Source of the DNA: Nostoc sp. KVJ20
Lineage (GTDB): Bacteria > Cyanobacteriota > Cyanobacteriia > Cyanobacteriales > Nostocaceae
Length of the DNA stretch: 64,000 nucleotides
Direction of reading: 5' to 3'
Assembly: GCF_001712795.1 (NCBI RefSeq)
Contig: NZ_KV757652.1
Coordinates: forward strand, 1-64,000
Shown here: piece by piece, positions 25,931 through 34,162 of the stretch
How the letters are laid out: every line of letters starts with the position of its first letter
How positions within the stretch are numbered: the first letter of the stretch is position 1
The notes under the pieces: generated by a model
The model's input: only the letters and a program-made list of their open reading frames with translations
Told to the model about the DNA's origin: nothing
Database searches by the model: none
Translations under genes and position numbers: made by a program

Positions 25931-26074
25931 ATGATTTACTACAGTCCAAATCACTTAGATTCTAATATCCAAGCCTTTTCTGGCTTACTCAATGGCGATT
26001 TATTTGCCACAGAAGTTGAGATATTCATGCTACTAATTGCTGTACTTTATGATGTTGAATTTATTGGGAAGTGA
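25931..26074 (+). CDS. Possible 47-residue ORF
   Basis: ATG directly after AAAGGAGGCG opens a 47-codon frame: MIYYSPNHLDSNIQAFSGLL ... IFMLLIAVLYDVEFIGK. The Shine-Dalgarno is strong but only two bases from the ATG, closer than usual. The C-terminal half is hydrophobic. No family recognised. It lies in the 1.5-kb gap between the aminotransferase and leuS, so it may be a small gene or a fragment. Confidence 0.3.
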   Translation: MIYYSPNHLDSNIQAFSGLLNGDLFATEVEIFMLLIAVLYDVEFIGK

Positions 26075-26144
26075 TGCCTACGGTGGGGTACGCCTACGTT
26101 ATTAACTATCAGTTTTTATACTACACTTACAAAATTGCTACAAT

Positions 26145-26423
26145 CGTGACTAGTCTTTTTAATTACTATTCATGGTGAGTCGTTTTTAACTAGTGTTCAG
26201 TTCATAAACTGTCACTCACCAGATCCCCGGTATTCTTGCAAAAGAGATATTCTTAGTTAGTGCAAGGAGTGATACCATTTCACCACATGTTTGTCACAAG
26301 TTATCCCCGTAATGCTCCCTCCTCAGGGAATGTTGCAGATTTCAAATGTTGCATCAAACGAGTGAGTTGGTATAAGCTTTTACGGGAAAGCGCTTGAGTG
26401 AGCAAAACTCTCAAGCGCTTTTT
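26145..26423 (+). ncRNA. Candidate structured RNA ending in an intrinsic terminator
   Basis: Successive complementary segments fill this gap: TGGTGAGT (26173-26180) / ACTCACCA (26214-26221); CTTGCA (26235-26240) / TGCAAG (26261-26266); ATACCATTTCAC (26272-26283) / GTGAGTTGGTAT (26362-26373) with one mismatch and one G-U; inside it TCCCT-CCTC-AGGGA (26316-26329). A terminator follows at 26387-26423. A TACAAT box at 26139-26144 could be its -10. No open frame spans it. 6S-like or a novel RNA are possible readings, and I do not recognise a known family. Confidence 0.45.
26387..26423 (+). terminator. Rho-independent terminator of the candidate RNA
   Basis: Perfect 12-bp stem AAAGCGCTTGAG (26387-26398) / CTCAAGCGCTTT (26410-26421) with an 11-nt loop, running into TTTTT. 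On the plus strand it closes the structured segment. There is no plus-strand protein gene close upstream that it would serve, apart from the doubtful ORF at 25931. Confidence 0.75.
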
Positions 26424-26479
26424 CGTGTATAAATAAAACAAGAGTCAGAATTCAGAATTCAGAATTCAGAATACTCTAC

Positions 26480-26625
26480 CTATAAAGGAGACTCTAGGAG
26501 TTTTCTCAACTCCTTGCTAATTGTTGCCGAGACTTTGAGCAAATAACTGATAGCCTGTAATTTTTCACGCTTGTCTGAGGGCAAGAAGTTTTTGTTCTAA
26601 GTCTTTGAGTGTCACGGATGCAAAT
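26480..26625 (-). pseudogene. Decayed small gene (antitoxin-like N-terminus)
   Basis: Read on the minus strand, consecutive segments in different frames give VTLKDLEQKLLALRQA, then KITGYQLFAQSLGNN, then QGVEKTPRVSF, separated by stops and frame changes. This order resembles the N-terminal part of small cyanobacterial DUF433-type antitoxin-like proteins (T-L-x-x-L-E-x-x-L-L-x-L ... A-Q-S-L ... G-I-x-K-T-P). The match is by memory and the piece is short. A repeat-rich GTAGCCTACG/CTACGCGTAGCG segment (about 26730-26775) follows before leuS. Confidence 0.35.
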
Positions 26626-26830
26626 CCTCTAATGTTTTTTCAGGCTACATTTACAATTTTATCGATTGCTAAGTACAACATTTCATTAATTCATAGCAAA
26701 TTTTCTGCCCCCTACCCTGCGGAAAAGCGTAGCCTACGGGGAAGCAAGCTACGCGTAGCGTCTCGTAGAGAAGTGCATCTATGTTTAAATTTCACCCCTC
26801 AATTCGCCACGAGTTTACGCAAAACTCTAC

Positions 26831-29455
26831 TTAGCCAACTACAAAATTCACCAACTTTCCCGGAACCACAATTACCTTTTTAATCTCTTTGCCTTCGATA
26901 TAACGCTGGGCAATTTCTGACTCACGGGCGTATTTCTCCAACGCTGCTTTATCTGCTTGTGCTGGTACTTGAATCGAGCCACGAGTTTTACCCATAACTT
27001 GAATTACTAAAGTGATTTCATCAGCTACCAAAGCCGCAGGGTCAAATAATGGCCAAGTTTGAGTGTGAACTGAATCACTTTCACCCAATAAATGCCACAA
27101 TTCATCAGCAATGTGTGGTGCAAATGGTGCTAGTAAAACCACCAAAGTCCGAATACCTTCTGCATAAATTGGTGAATTTTTGCCGTCAGCATCAGTTAAG
27201 GCGTTACTCAGCTTCATCAATTCTGAAATCGCTGTGTTGAATTGATATTCATCTTCCACATCTTCCGTTACTGCTTGAATAGCCGTATGAATTGCCCGCC
27301 GCAATTCCTTTTCTGCCTTAGTTAAATCAGAGAGTTCAGCTTTTTTACGGGATACCCCAGCCGCAACATAATCTGTCACCAAACGCCAAACTCGATTTAA
27401 AAAGCGGGATTGTCCTTCCACATCGGCTTCATCCCATTCCAGGTCTTTTTCTGGCGGCGCTTTGAACAAGATGAACATCCGCGCTGTGTCTACACCATAT
27501 TTGGAAATTACATCTTCTGGCGCTACACCATTGCCCTTTGATTTAGACATGGTGGCATAGAGACGTTGTAACGGTTCACCAGTCTGGGGGTCACGGGGGT
27601 CGGCTGAATTTACTAGATTAGAAGGAATCCATTTATCTTTACCACCCTTTTTGGGATTTAGGTAAGTTAAACCCTGCACCATACCTTGAGTTAACAGCCG
27701 TTGGAAGGGTTCGTCAAAATTTAATAAACCTCTGTCTCGTAACACCTTAGTAAAGAACCGCGAATACAACAAATGTAAAATCGCGTGTTCAATTCCACCC
27801 ACATACTGGTCAACTGGCATCCAGTCGTTAATTTTACTGGAATCAAAAACCTGTTCTTCATTCTTCGCGTCAGGAAACCGTAAGAAATACCACGAGGAAT
27901 CAATAAAGGTATCCATCGTGTCAGTTTCCCGCTTCGCCGGAGTGCCACAAGTCGGACAAGGCACATTTACCCAGCTTTCCAACTGAGTCAAAGGTGAACC
28001 GCCACGTCCAGTAAATTCCACCTCTTCTGGCAACTCTACTGGCAAATCTTTATCGGGAACTGGCACTATCCCACAGTTGGGACAGTGAATTACAGGTATG
28101 GGTGCGCCCCAATAACGCTGCCGCGAAATTAACCAATCCCGCAAGCGATATTGCACCCGCACTTTACCAAAACCTTGTTGTTCGGCGTATTCAATTATTG
28201 CTTGTTTAGCCTCTATAGAAGCCATACCAGTAAAAGCCCCAGAATTAATTAAAATTCCTGGTTCAGTGTATGCCTGGTTATATTCAATTTGGATGAGTTG
28301 CGTGACTTCATCATTTTCTGATGTTGGAGTTAAATCAAAACCTGCCACATCATCTGGGGAAACAATGACAAAATCAATCGGCAAATCATAATTTTTGGCA
28401 AACTTAAAATCCCGAACATCATGTGCCGGTACACCCATCACTGCCCCAGTACCATACTCGTACAGTACATAGTCAGCAATCCAAATAGGCACTTCCTCGC
28501 CTGTAAATGGATTAATTGCCTTACCACCTGTGGGGATACCTCGCTTAGGTTTGTCTTCAGCGGTACGTTCCAACTCACTTTGATTGGAAACTTCTTTAAT
28601 AAAAACTTCTACCGCCGCTTGTTGTTCTTTTGTAGTGACACCTTTTGTTAAAGGATGTTCTGGTGCTAACACCAAGTAACTGACACCATAAACGGTATCT
28701 GGGCGTGTGGTGTAAACACCGATTTTTTCATCTATCCCAACGATAGGAAATTCTAAATAAGCGCCTGTAGATTTACCAATCCAGTTTGCCTGCATCGACT
28801 TGACGCGTTCCGGCCAACCTGTCAATTTATGCAAATCATTGAGCAATTCTTCGGCGTAGTCAGTAATTTTGAAAAACCACTGGCGTAATAATTTGCGCTC
28901 AACTATTGCCCCACTGCGCCAGGAACGTCCTTCGTTATCAACTTGCTCGTTTGCCAGTACAGTTTGATCAATAGGGTCCCAGTTTACTGCTGCTTCTTTT
29001 TGGTAAGCTAACCCTGCTTGCAAAAACTGCAAAAAAATCCATTGTGTCCACTTGTAATAGTCTGGTGAACAGGTAGCAAGTTCACATTCCCAATCAATGG
29101 ATAAACCAAGACGCTGCAATTGCTGCCGCATCTGGGCCATATTCTGATAAGTCCACTTTGCTGGCGGTACACCACGGTCAATGGCGGCGTTTTCTGCTGG
29201 CAAGCCAAAGGCATCCCAACCCATTGGGTGTATTACCCTATACCCTTGCATTCGCTTGAGGCGGGCAATCACGTCGGTAATCGTATAATTACGGACGTGA
29301 CCCATGTGTAGGCTGCCCGATGGATAAGGGAACATGGATAAAGCGTAAAATTTTGGCTTGTTGCTAGCTGTGGGTGTCTGATCTAAGCCAAGTTCTACCC
29401 ATGTCTTTTGCCATTTTTCCTCAATTGCTGCTGGGTTATATCGAGAATCCACCAA
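26831..29455 (-). CDS. leuS: Leucyl-tRNA synthetase
   Basis: Charges tRNA-Leu. The 874-residue class I synthetase has HMGH at 50-53 (PYPSGSLHMGHVRNY), the editing (CP1) domain with TTRPDTVYG and GVPAHDVRDF, paired zinc-type CxxC motifs (HCPNCG, CPTCG), the leucine-specific block (WYFLRFPDAKN), the KMSKS loop as TMSKSKGNG and a C-terminal tRNA-binding domain ending VPGKLVNFVVG. The length is normal for bacterial LeuRS. It is transcribed alone on the minus strand, head to head with the gamma-glutamylcyclotransferase-like gene. Confidence 0.97.
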   Translation of the reverse strand: MVDSRYNPAAIEEKWQKTWVELGLDQTPTASNKPKFYALSMFPYPSGSLHMGHVRNYTITDVIARLKRMQGYRVIHPMGWDAFGLPAENAAIDRGVPPAKWTYQNMAQMRQQLQRLGLSIDWECELATCSPDYYKWTQWIFLQFLQAGLAYQKEAAVNWDPIDQTVLANEQVDNEGRSWRSGAIVERKLLRQWFFKITDYAEELLNDLHKLTGWPERVKSMQANWIGKSTGAYLEFPIVGIDEKIGVYTTRPDTVYGVSYLVLAPEHPLTKGVTTKEQQAAVEVFIKEVSNQSELERTAEDKPKRGIPTGGKAINPFTGEEVPIWIADYVLYEYGTGAVMGVPAHDVRDFKFAKNYDLPIDFVIVSPDDVAGFDLTPTSENDEVTQLIQIEYNQAYTEPGILINSGAFTGMASIEAKQAIIEYAEQQGFGKVRVQYRLRDWLISRQRYWGAPIPVIHCPNCGIVPVPDKDLPVELPEEVEFTGRGGSPLTQLESWVNVPCPTCGTPAKRETDTMDTFIDSSWYFLRFPDAKNEEQVFDSSKINDWMPVDQYVGGIEHAILHLLYSRFFTKVLRDRGLLNFDEPFQRLLTQGMVQGLTYLNPKKGGKDKWIPSNLVNSADPRDPQTGEPLQRLYATMSKSKGNGVAPEDVISKYGVDTARMFILFKAPPEKDLEWDEADVEGQSRFLNRVWRLVTDYVAAGVSRKKAELSDLTKAEKELRRAIHTAIQAVTEDVEDEYQFNTAISELMKLSNALTDADGKNSPIYAEGIRTLVVLLAPFAPHIADELWHLLGESDSVHTQTWPLFDPAALVADEITLVIQVMGKTRGSIQVPAQADKAALEKYARESEIAQRYIEGKEIKKVIVVPGKLVNFVVG

Positions 29456-29608
29456 AAATGCTCCTACTGGGTCTGTCTAGGTTAACCTGCTAGGTTAACC
29501 TATATTGTAGGTCAAGTACTCAAAGATTTATATAATTGAGCATCAGCCTGATTATGCCCAAACTGTTAGCTTTTCGGGTATGGAAAAAGTCATTTAATGA
29601 AAGTTTAA

Positions 29609-30064
29609 ATGGTTGAATCAAATATAGAATTTTCTGATTTGGTGAGGGTTTTTGTCTATGGCACGCTCAAACCAGGTGAAGCTAACTATAAAAGATATTG
29701 TGCTGGTAAAGTGGTTGATGTCAAATTAGCTTTTGCACAAGGTAAATTGTTTGCTCTACCAATGGGATACCCGGCGATGACGCTAGGAGATAGCCAAGTT
29801 CACGGATATTTACTTTTTTTTCCCAACCTAAAGATTTTAAATGAATTAGATGTGCTGGAAAGTTACCAGCCAACTAGACAACCATCAGCAAACCTCTATA
29901 ATCGACAAATGATTGAGGTTTACGATTCACAGTCGCTCTCTCTGGGTTGGGCTTGGGTTTATTTAATGACTCTAGACCGAGTTGAGCAATTAAGAGGCTG
30001 CCTCCAACCTGAGGGTTGGTGGAGTGGCTCAGGTTTAACTGCAAAATACAGTCATGAACTGTGA
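29609..30064 (+). CDS. Gamma-glutamylcyclotransferase-family protein
   Basis: 151 residues with the GGCT-like fold signature VFVYGTLKPGEANYK near the N-terminus, a GYPAMTLGDSQVHGYLLFF segment with the usual G-x-L/G-Y pattern, and LDVLESYQP, which carries the acidic residue used in catalysis in this superfamily. The substrate cannot be told. Options are gamma-glutamyl peptides or another gamma-glutamylamine. The gene is convergent with the anti-sigma gene, which ends only 16 bp beyond it on the other strand. Confidence 0.8.
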   Translation: MVESNIEFSDLVRVFVYGTLKPGEANYKRYCAGKVVDVKLAFAQGKLFALPMGYPAMTLGDSQVHGYLLFFPNLKILNELDVLESYQPTRQPSANLYNRQMIEVYDSQSLSLGWAWVYLMTLDRVEQLRGCLQPEGWWSGSGLTAKYSHEL

Positions 30065-30080
30065 ACTGTTAACTTTGTGA

Positions 30081-30695
30081 TTAGTTTATGTCCTGTCTAG
30101 AGTCCTGGCGTTGTGGCTGTACCCGATAAACCGGATTTTCTGGAGAAGCTACTGCTGCTTTAGGAATTTCAATTACCGGGTTATTTAGTCCCACCATCAG
30201 CGGCGAAGGGGGAACTATAGACGCTGACGATGTTTGTATCGGTTCTGTTTGTGGTCTTTGTGCCAGTTGTGGTACTCTCGAAGCGCCAGGTACTAAGCTA
30301 GATACTGCGCCGATCACACAAGCAGCAACGGCTGCACCCCCCAGCATCCAGTTGAGACGAGAGCGGCGGTGCAAACGTGTCAAAACTTTCTGAACTGTTG
30401 CTTCTGGGGACTCTTGGGCTGCTGGTACTGGGAGCGTCCGCAAGCCTTGGCGCAGCTTTAACAGTCGGGCATACAAGCATTGAACCGAGGCATCATTTGC
30501 CAGCCATTCTTCTACTTGCTTGCGTTCGGTAGCTGTGACTTCACCATCGAGGTAAGCACTCAATAACTCGAAGCGATCGCGCTTCACCATATCCATAAGA
30601 CCCGTTGATTCATTGGTATGCTTGTCCATTCCATCTGGCAAATCTTGAGGAAGTTGCAAAGGTGAACGGTCGTAAAACTGAGAATCAGTAGTCAT
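30081..30695 (-). CDS. Membrane anti-sigma factor for the adjacent ECF sigma
   Basis: 204 residues. Residues about 40-85 form an anti-sigma domain (ELLSAYLDGEVTATERKQVEEWLANDASVQCLYARLLKLRQGLR). One transmembrane segment follows (WMLGGAAVAACVIGAVSSLV, near residue 115-135), then a proline-rich exported tail. In zinc-binding anti-sigmas the helix would read HxxxCxxC. Here it is WLANDASVQC, so the His and first Cys are missing and zinc/redox sensing is unlikely. It lies about 157 bp downstream of the sigma factor gene on the same strand and is presumably co-transcribed with it. Confidence 0.8.
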   Translation of the reverse strand: MTTDSQFYDRSPLQLPQDLPDGMDKHTNESTGLMDMVKRDRFELLSAYLDGEVTATERKQVEEWLANDASVQCLYARLLKLRQGLRTLPVPAAQESPEATVQKVLTRLHRRSRLNWMLGGAAVAACVIGAVSSLVPGASRVPQLAQRPQTEPIQTSSASIVPPSPLMVGLNNPVIEIPKAAVASPENPVYRVQPQRQDSRQDIN

Positions 30696-30852
30696 CTTAA
30701 CATTATTACCAATTCATACACGGGTAAACTGGGCGGGAAATTCGGGAAAATTAGCCAATTTTCCTCCTTAGGGCAGAGGCAATCTACGTCTTTCTGGTAA
30801 TTCTTAATCTATGCTTAAATTCTGCCATTGGGCAGAGGCAAAATACTGTAAA

Positions 30853-31509
30853 TTAGGAGTCTAGATAATTCTGCAAGTGAGCTTGCAGCCTCGTTCTAGC
30901 TCTGGCTATTCTTGACTTTACAGTTCCTAAGGAAACTCCAGTGATTTCGGCAATTTCTTCATAAGCCATGCCTTCGATTTCTCTCAGGACGATGGTAGTA
31001 CGAAAAACTTCTGGTAAATCCGCGATCGCTTCCCGCAGTTGCTCGTAAAATTCTCTAGTTGTCAGTTCTTCTTCAGGGCCGGGAGTATCACCAGCGATTT
31101 CCCAATCCATCTCGCCGTCCTCTAAGGAGCGGGGAGCATCGAGCGACAAAGGACTCATAACCCGCTTGCGTTTCCGTAACTCGTCGTAAAACAAGTTGGT
31201 GGCAATGCGGCTTAACCAGCCCCGAAATTTAGCAGGTTCTTGTAATCGGTTAATATTCCGATACACTCGAATCCAAACTTCTTGAGCCAAATCGGCTCTG
31301 TCAGCCCAATCTGGAGCCAGATGGTAGAGAACTCGATCAACTTGACTTTGATAGCGGCGTAATAATTCTGCAAACGCAACACGATCTGGTCGCAGTCCCG
31401 CTTGACAGCGCAAAATTAAATCGTGGTTAGGGAGTTTGTCAACTTGCACTGATGCTTCTGGATACTTTGCATCAACCGTTGACCAGGATACAGTAATCGA
31501 CTGACTCAT
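30853..31509 (-). CDS. sigG: ECF (group 3) sigma factor, SigG-like
   Basis: 218 residues from the ATG giving MSQSITVSW. A longer frame (to 31683) exists, but its first 58 residues look like untranslated sequence. Region 2 is FAELLRRYQSQVDRVLYHL ... DLAQEVWIRVYRNINRL ... FRGWLSRIATNLFYDELRKRKR, and region 4 is LPEVFRTTIVLREIEGMAYEEIAEITGVSLGTVKSRIARAR. It lacks regions 1.1 and 3, as ECF factors do. The downstream membrane anti-sigma factor supports a role in envelope or extracellular stress. The symbol follows the usual cyanobacterial SigG assignment. Confidence 0.87.
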   Translation of the reverse strand: MSQSITVSWSTVDAKYPEASVQVDKLPNHDLILRCQAGLRPDRVAFAELLRRYQSQVDRVLYHLAPDWADRADLAQEVWIRVYRNINRLQEPAKFRGWLSRIATNLFYDELRKRKRVMSPLSLDAPRSLEDGEMDWEIAGDTPGPEEELTTREFYEQLREAIADLPEVFRTTIVLREIEGMAYEEIAEITGVSLGTVKSRIARARTRLQAHLQNYLDS

Positions 31510-31876
31510 AGATCGTACTGGCTCTAAATCATCCCTATCTATTAGACCTGCTAATGAGACATAAGTTCCATGCCAAGGTGACGGATTTATTACTGGAACA
31601 CTGAAGCATACAATTTTGGATACATTTATAGCAATAAGGAAGGCCACTTTTTCCTTATACTGCTCACATGGTTGCCTTTTCACCCATCAACTAACAAAGG
31701 CACTATATATGCACATTTTAGTACTTTTCGCAACTGGGTATATACGCTTGATTAAAATAATTAAATCTGGTTATAAGGATTAAGATAAAAATTTTGTAAT
31801 TCTAACTTCTTGATACCTTTAAAATTCAGGTAATAATTTCTGGAAGTTAGGTTGCTGTGGTTGTTAAGATAGTGAT

Positions 31877-32029
31877 TTATTTTTTTGATTTTGTTACCAG
31901 AATAGTTGCTGATTGTTCTGGTTGTGGGCCGTAGGCAGCACTAGAGTTATCTTGCTCTGGTACGCGAACTTGAAAAAAGAAATTGAGGGAAAATGTAATT
32001 GTGACTGCTAGCAATAGTTTTTCAAACAT
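31877..32029 (-). CDS. Small single-span protein upstream of sigG
   Basis: 50 residues: an N-terminal hydrophobic segment (MFEKLLLAVTITFSLNFFF) that could be a signal anchor, followed by a polar tail rich in Ser, Gln and Pro. A purine-rich GTGGAAG lies upstream of the ATG. It has the composition of a real short protein and is on the same strand as sigG, 367 bp upstream. I know no named family. The AT-rich gap 31510-31876 holds nothing else that I can identify. Confidence 0.5.
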   Translation of the reverse strand: MFEKLLLAVTITFSLNFFFQVRVPEQDNSSAAYGPQPEQSATILVTKSKK

Positions 32030-32302
32030 GGTTTTTCTTCCACCTACACCATTGATGATTGATTGCTACATTTCAAGAGTTCCACCAAAAAGTCCAAGTA
32101 TTGGCTTACAATCCCCAGAACTTTTGAGTAATCAGGTTTCTCACTTGAAGTTTTGCCGCTGGGACAATTCGCATAGTCTTAGTTTGCCCAGAGGTGTTGG
32201 CAGATTTATAGCAGAAATGATAAGTATTGATAAATTTTTGATAATAGGATGATGAACACATTCAATTGCTCGGCTAAATATGTCAGGGATAAACAATAGG
32301 CG

Positions 32303-33358
32303 ATGGCAATGCTAAGAAATGAATCTGTAGGGCGGATGGTAATGTTGCTCTGTTTTGGCACAGCATTTCTATCTTTAGGTGTCCATTGGCGCATTACTAC
32401 GGCGGGACAGCAGTTTGAGAAGACTGCATCTACTTCGATGCGGCGAGATTCTACCCTAAGCAATCCCAAGGGAAGCCGGCCAGAGGGAGTCTACAAGAAT
32501 CTTTCTCAAGTGAGTTTAGGAGAAATTGCTATGGGCGCATCTTCTATGCCACCTGGTGAAGTGACCCAAGGCTCAACTGCCCAGAAGAGGGAATTTACAC
32601 CAAAGCCCTCTGCTCTTAAGCCTCAAACTAAGTCAAAAACAATTAAGAAGAATGTAGCGAAAGCAACGACTCGGAGGGCTTCTACACTCAGGTCTTCTGC
32701 TGGTAAGTCTCAAACTAAATCGAAAATAATTAAGAAACCTGTAGCGAAAGCAACTAATCAAAAGGCATCTACATTTAAGCCTTCTACTATTAAGCCTCAA
32801 AATCAGCCCCAAACCATTAAGAAAAATATCGCGAAAGCAACCGATCTACCAACTAAGACGCAGGTGGTAGCACAAACAGCAAGACAAAATCCAGTTGCGG
32901 ATAGCTGGCCAAAAGCTCTATGGTCTAAGGCTTCAGCCCAACAAGTAGCATCTAATAGTCTGGCAGATGCGAAGAAGCAAGTGGTGGTTGATTTAAGCGA
33001 TCGCCGCACCTACGTATATGCAGGAGATGAGGTGATAGCCAGCTACCCAATTGCTATAGGTAAGAAAGGTTGGGAAACGCCCACAGGTTCTTTCCAGATA
33101 ATCCACATGCGACACTATCCAATTTGGCGTCACCCAATTACGGGCAAAGTCTTTGAAGCTGGTACGGATAGTCCTTTGGGAGACAGATGGATTGGTTTTT
33201 GGACAGATGGACGGAATGAAATTGGCTTTCATGGCACGCCGGAAATTGACCTGGTAGGAACGGCTGTATCCCACGGCTGCTTAAGGATGCGTAATTCTGA
33301 TGTCCGATTGTTGTATGACCAAGTGAGTTTAGGTACAGCAGTGGTAGTACGAGATTAA
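32303..33358 (+). CDS. L,D-transpeptidase (YkuD domain) with Lys/Thr repeat region
   Basis: 351 residues. An N-terminal hydrophobic segment (MVMLLCFGTAFLSLGVHW) probably serves as signal or anchor. Residues about 100-180 hold three imperfect repeats of the type K-P-Q-x-K-x-K-x-I-K-K-x-V-A-K-A-T, very basic. The C-terminal YkuD domain (KQVVVDLSDRRTYVYAGDEVIASYPIAIGKKGWETPTG on) ends with the catalytic motif HGTPEIDLVGTAVSHGCLRM, with His and Cys intact. It should form 3-3 peptidoglycan cross-links or attach proteins. The basic repeat may bind the anionic wall polymers. Confidence 0.9.
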   Translation: MAMLRNESVGRMVMLLCFGTAFLSLGVHWRITTAGQQFEKTASTSMRRDSTLSNPKGSRPEGVYKNLSQVSLGEIAMGASSMPPGEVTQGSTAQKREFTPKPSALKPQTKSKTIKKNVAKATTRRASTLRSSAGKSQTKSKIIKKPVAKATNQKASTFKPSTIKPQNQPQTIKKNIAKATDLPTKTQVVAQTARQNPVADSWPKALWSKASAQQVASNSLADAKKQVVVDLSDRRTYVYAGDEVIASYPIAIGKKGWETPTGSFQIIHMRHYPIWRHPITGKVFEAGTDSPLGDRWIGFWTDGRNEIGFHGTPEIDLVGTAVSHGCLRMRNSDVRLLYDQVSLGTAVVVRD

Positions 33359-33377
33359 TTTATTTGTTCAAAAAAGA

Positions 33378-33423
33378 GGAGGCGGAGCCTCCCTGAATGG
33401 TTTCCCAGCCTGGAGGCTGGGAA
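33378..33423 (+). terminator. Two strong hairpins downstream of the L,D-transpeptidase
   Basis: GGAGGC-GGA-GCCTCC (33378-33392) and TTCCCAGCC-TGGA-GGCTGGGAA (33402-33423). Both stems are perfect. There is no T-run directly after them, so they may be a dispersed palindromic repeat that also protects or ends the transcript. Confidence 0.5.
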
Positions 33424-33501
33424 CTAGGCAACGCAAAACTTTGTACTTATCTTAGTGGCAATGACCAATGACCAATGACTAATGACTAATGACTCTTAAA
33501 A

Positions 33502-34041
33502 TTATAATTTTTGCTCAAAATTAGGTGCGTATGTTTGGAGTAAAGCACTAACTTGGCGTACAACCTCATTGCCAGTGTTTTTGCCCAAGGCTTGCCGTTC
33601 TGGGAAGAAATTGGGTCGATCTAGGTAACGGTTGATCGCCTCACTTACTTGCTGAGAAATGAAGTCTTGCAGTTGTGCCTGAGCCGTTTGGCGCTGGAAG
33701 TTAGCACCCTCTTCTGTAGTAGCATACAGAGGTGGTAGGCGATTGAGAGCGTAAGCGGCAATATCCCCGACATCCAGAGAACTTTCGCTGGTAGCTTCAA
33801 TTTCTGCGACTCGTGCGATCGCTTCCGTCAGTACCAATTCTTCCATAACGTTAATGAATTGTTTGCGAGGTACCGCCACTACCTCACCAGTCAATAGCGC
33901 ACCCATCAGCCGATCCAGCGCCATATACTCTTCAATTGAGAGTTCCGAGGCGTTGTCACAGATTCTACCGACTTCTGCTTCCATTGCTGGCGTCAAATAA
34001 CCATCCTGGAGAGCTTGTTCTACAATTTTTTCGATACTCAT
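33502..34041 (-). CDS. ComFB-family protein (possible c-di-nucleotide receptor)
   Basis: 179 residues from the ATG giving MSIEKIVEQ. An N-terminal helical region (residues 1-60) precedes a ComFB domain: FINVMEELVLTEAIARVAEIE, DVGDIAAYALNRLPPLYATTEEG. In cyanobacteria a ComFB-type protein (CdgR) was reported as a receptor for c-di-GMP that affects cell size, and ComFB proteins are tied to motility and competence in Synechocystis. The key residues for ligand binding cannot be judged here. It lies between the L,D-transpeptidase and M23 peptidase genes, so a link to envelope or cell-size control is a reasonable guess. Confidence 0.8.
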   Translation of the reverse strand: MSIEKIVEQALQDGYLTPAMEAEVGRICDNASELSIEEYMALDRLMGALLTGEVVAVPRKQFINVMEELVLTEAIARVAEIEATSESSLDVGDIAAYALNRLPPLYATTEEGANFQRQTAQAQLQDFISQQVSEAINRYLDRPNFFPERQALGKNTGNEVVRQVSALLQTYAPNFEQKL

Positions 34042-34162
34042 AACGCTTATCATCATTTATGTTAGCCAAGCAAGGTAGGGACGGTATCAATCCAATTTGT
34101 TTTGCCTAATTCTCAGCAAAAAATACACAAATTATTCACAGACGTGATCAACTCCGCCTCTA

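Noticed and set aside
26605..26883. Open frame of 92 codons on the plus strand overlapping the leuS end
   Set aside because: It runs over dispersed repeat words and into the opposite strand of leuS. No domain or ribosome-binding site.
31983..32252. Open frame of 89 codons on the plus strand
   Set aside because: It starts with TTG, has no ribosome-binding site, and covers the opposite strand of the more convincing small gene at 31877-32029.
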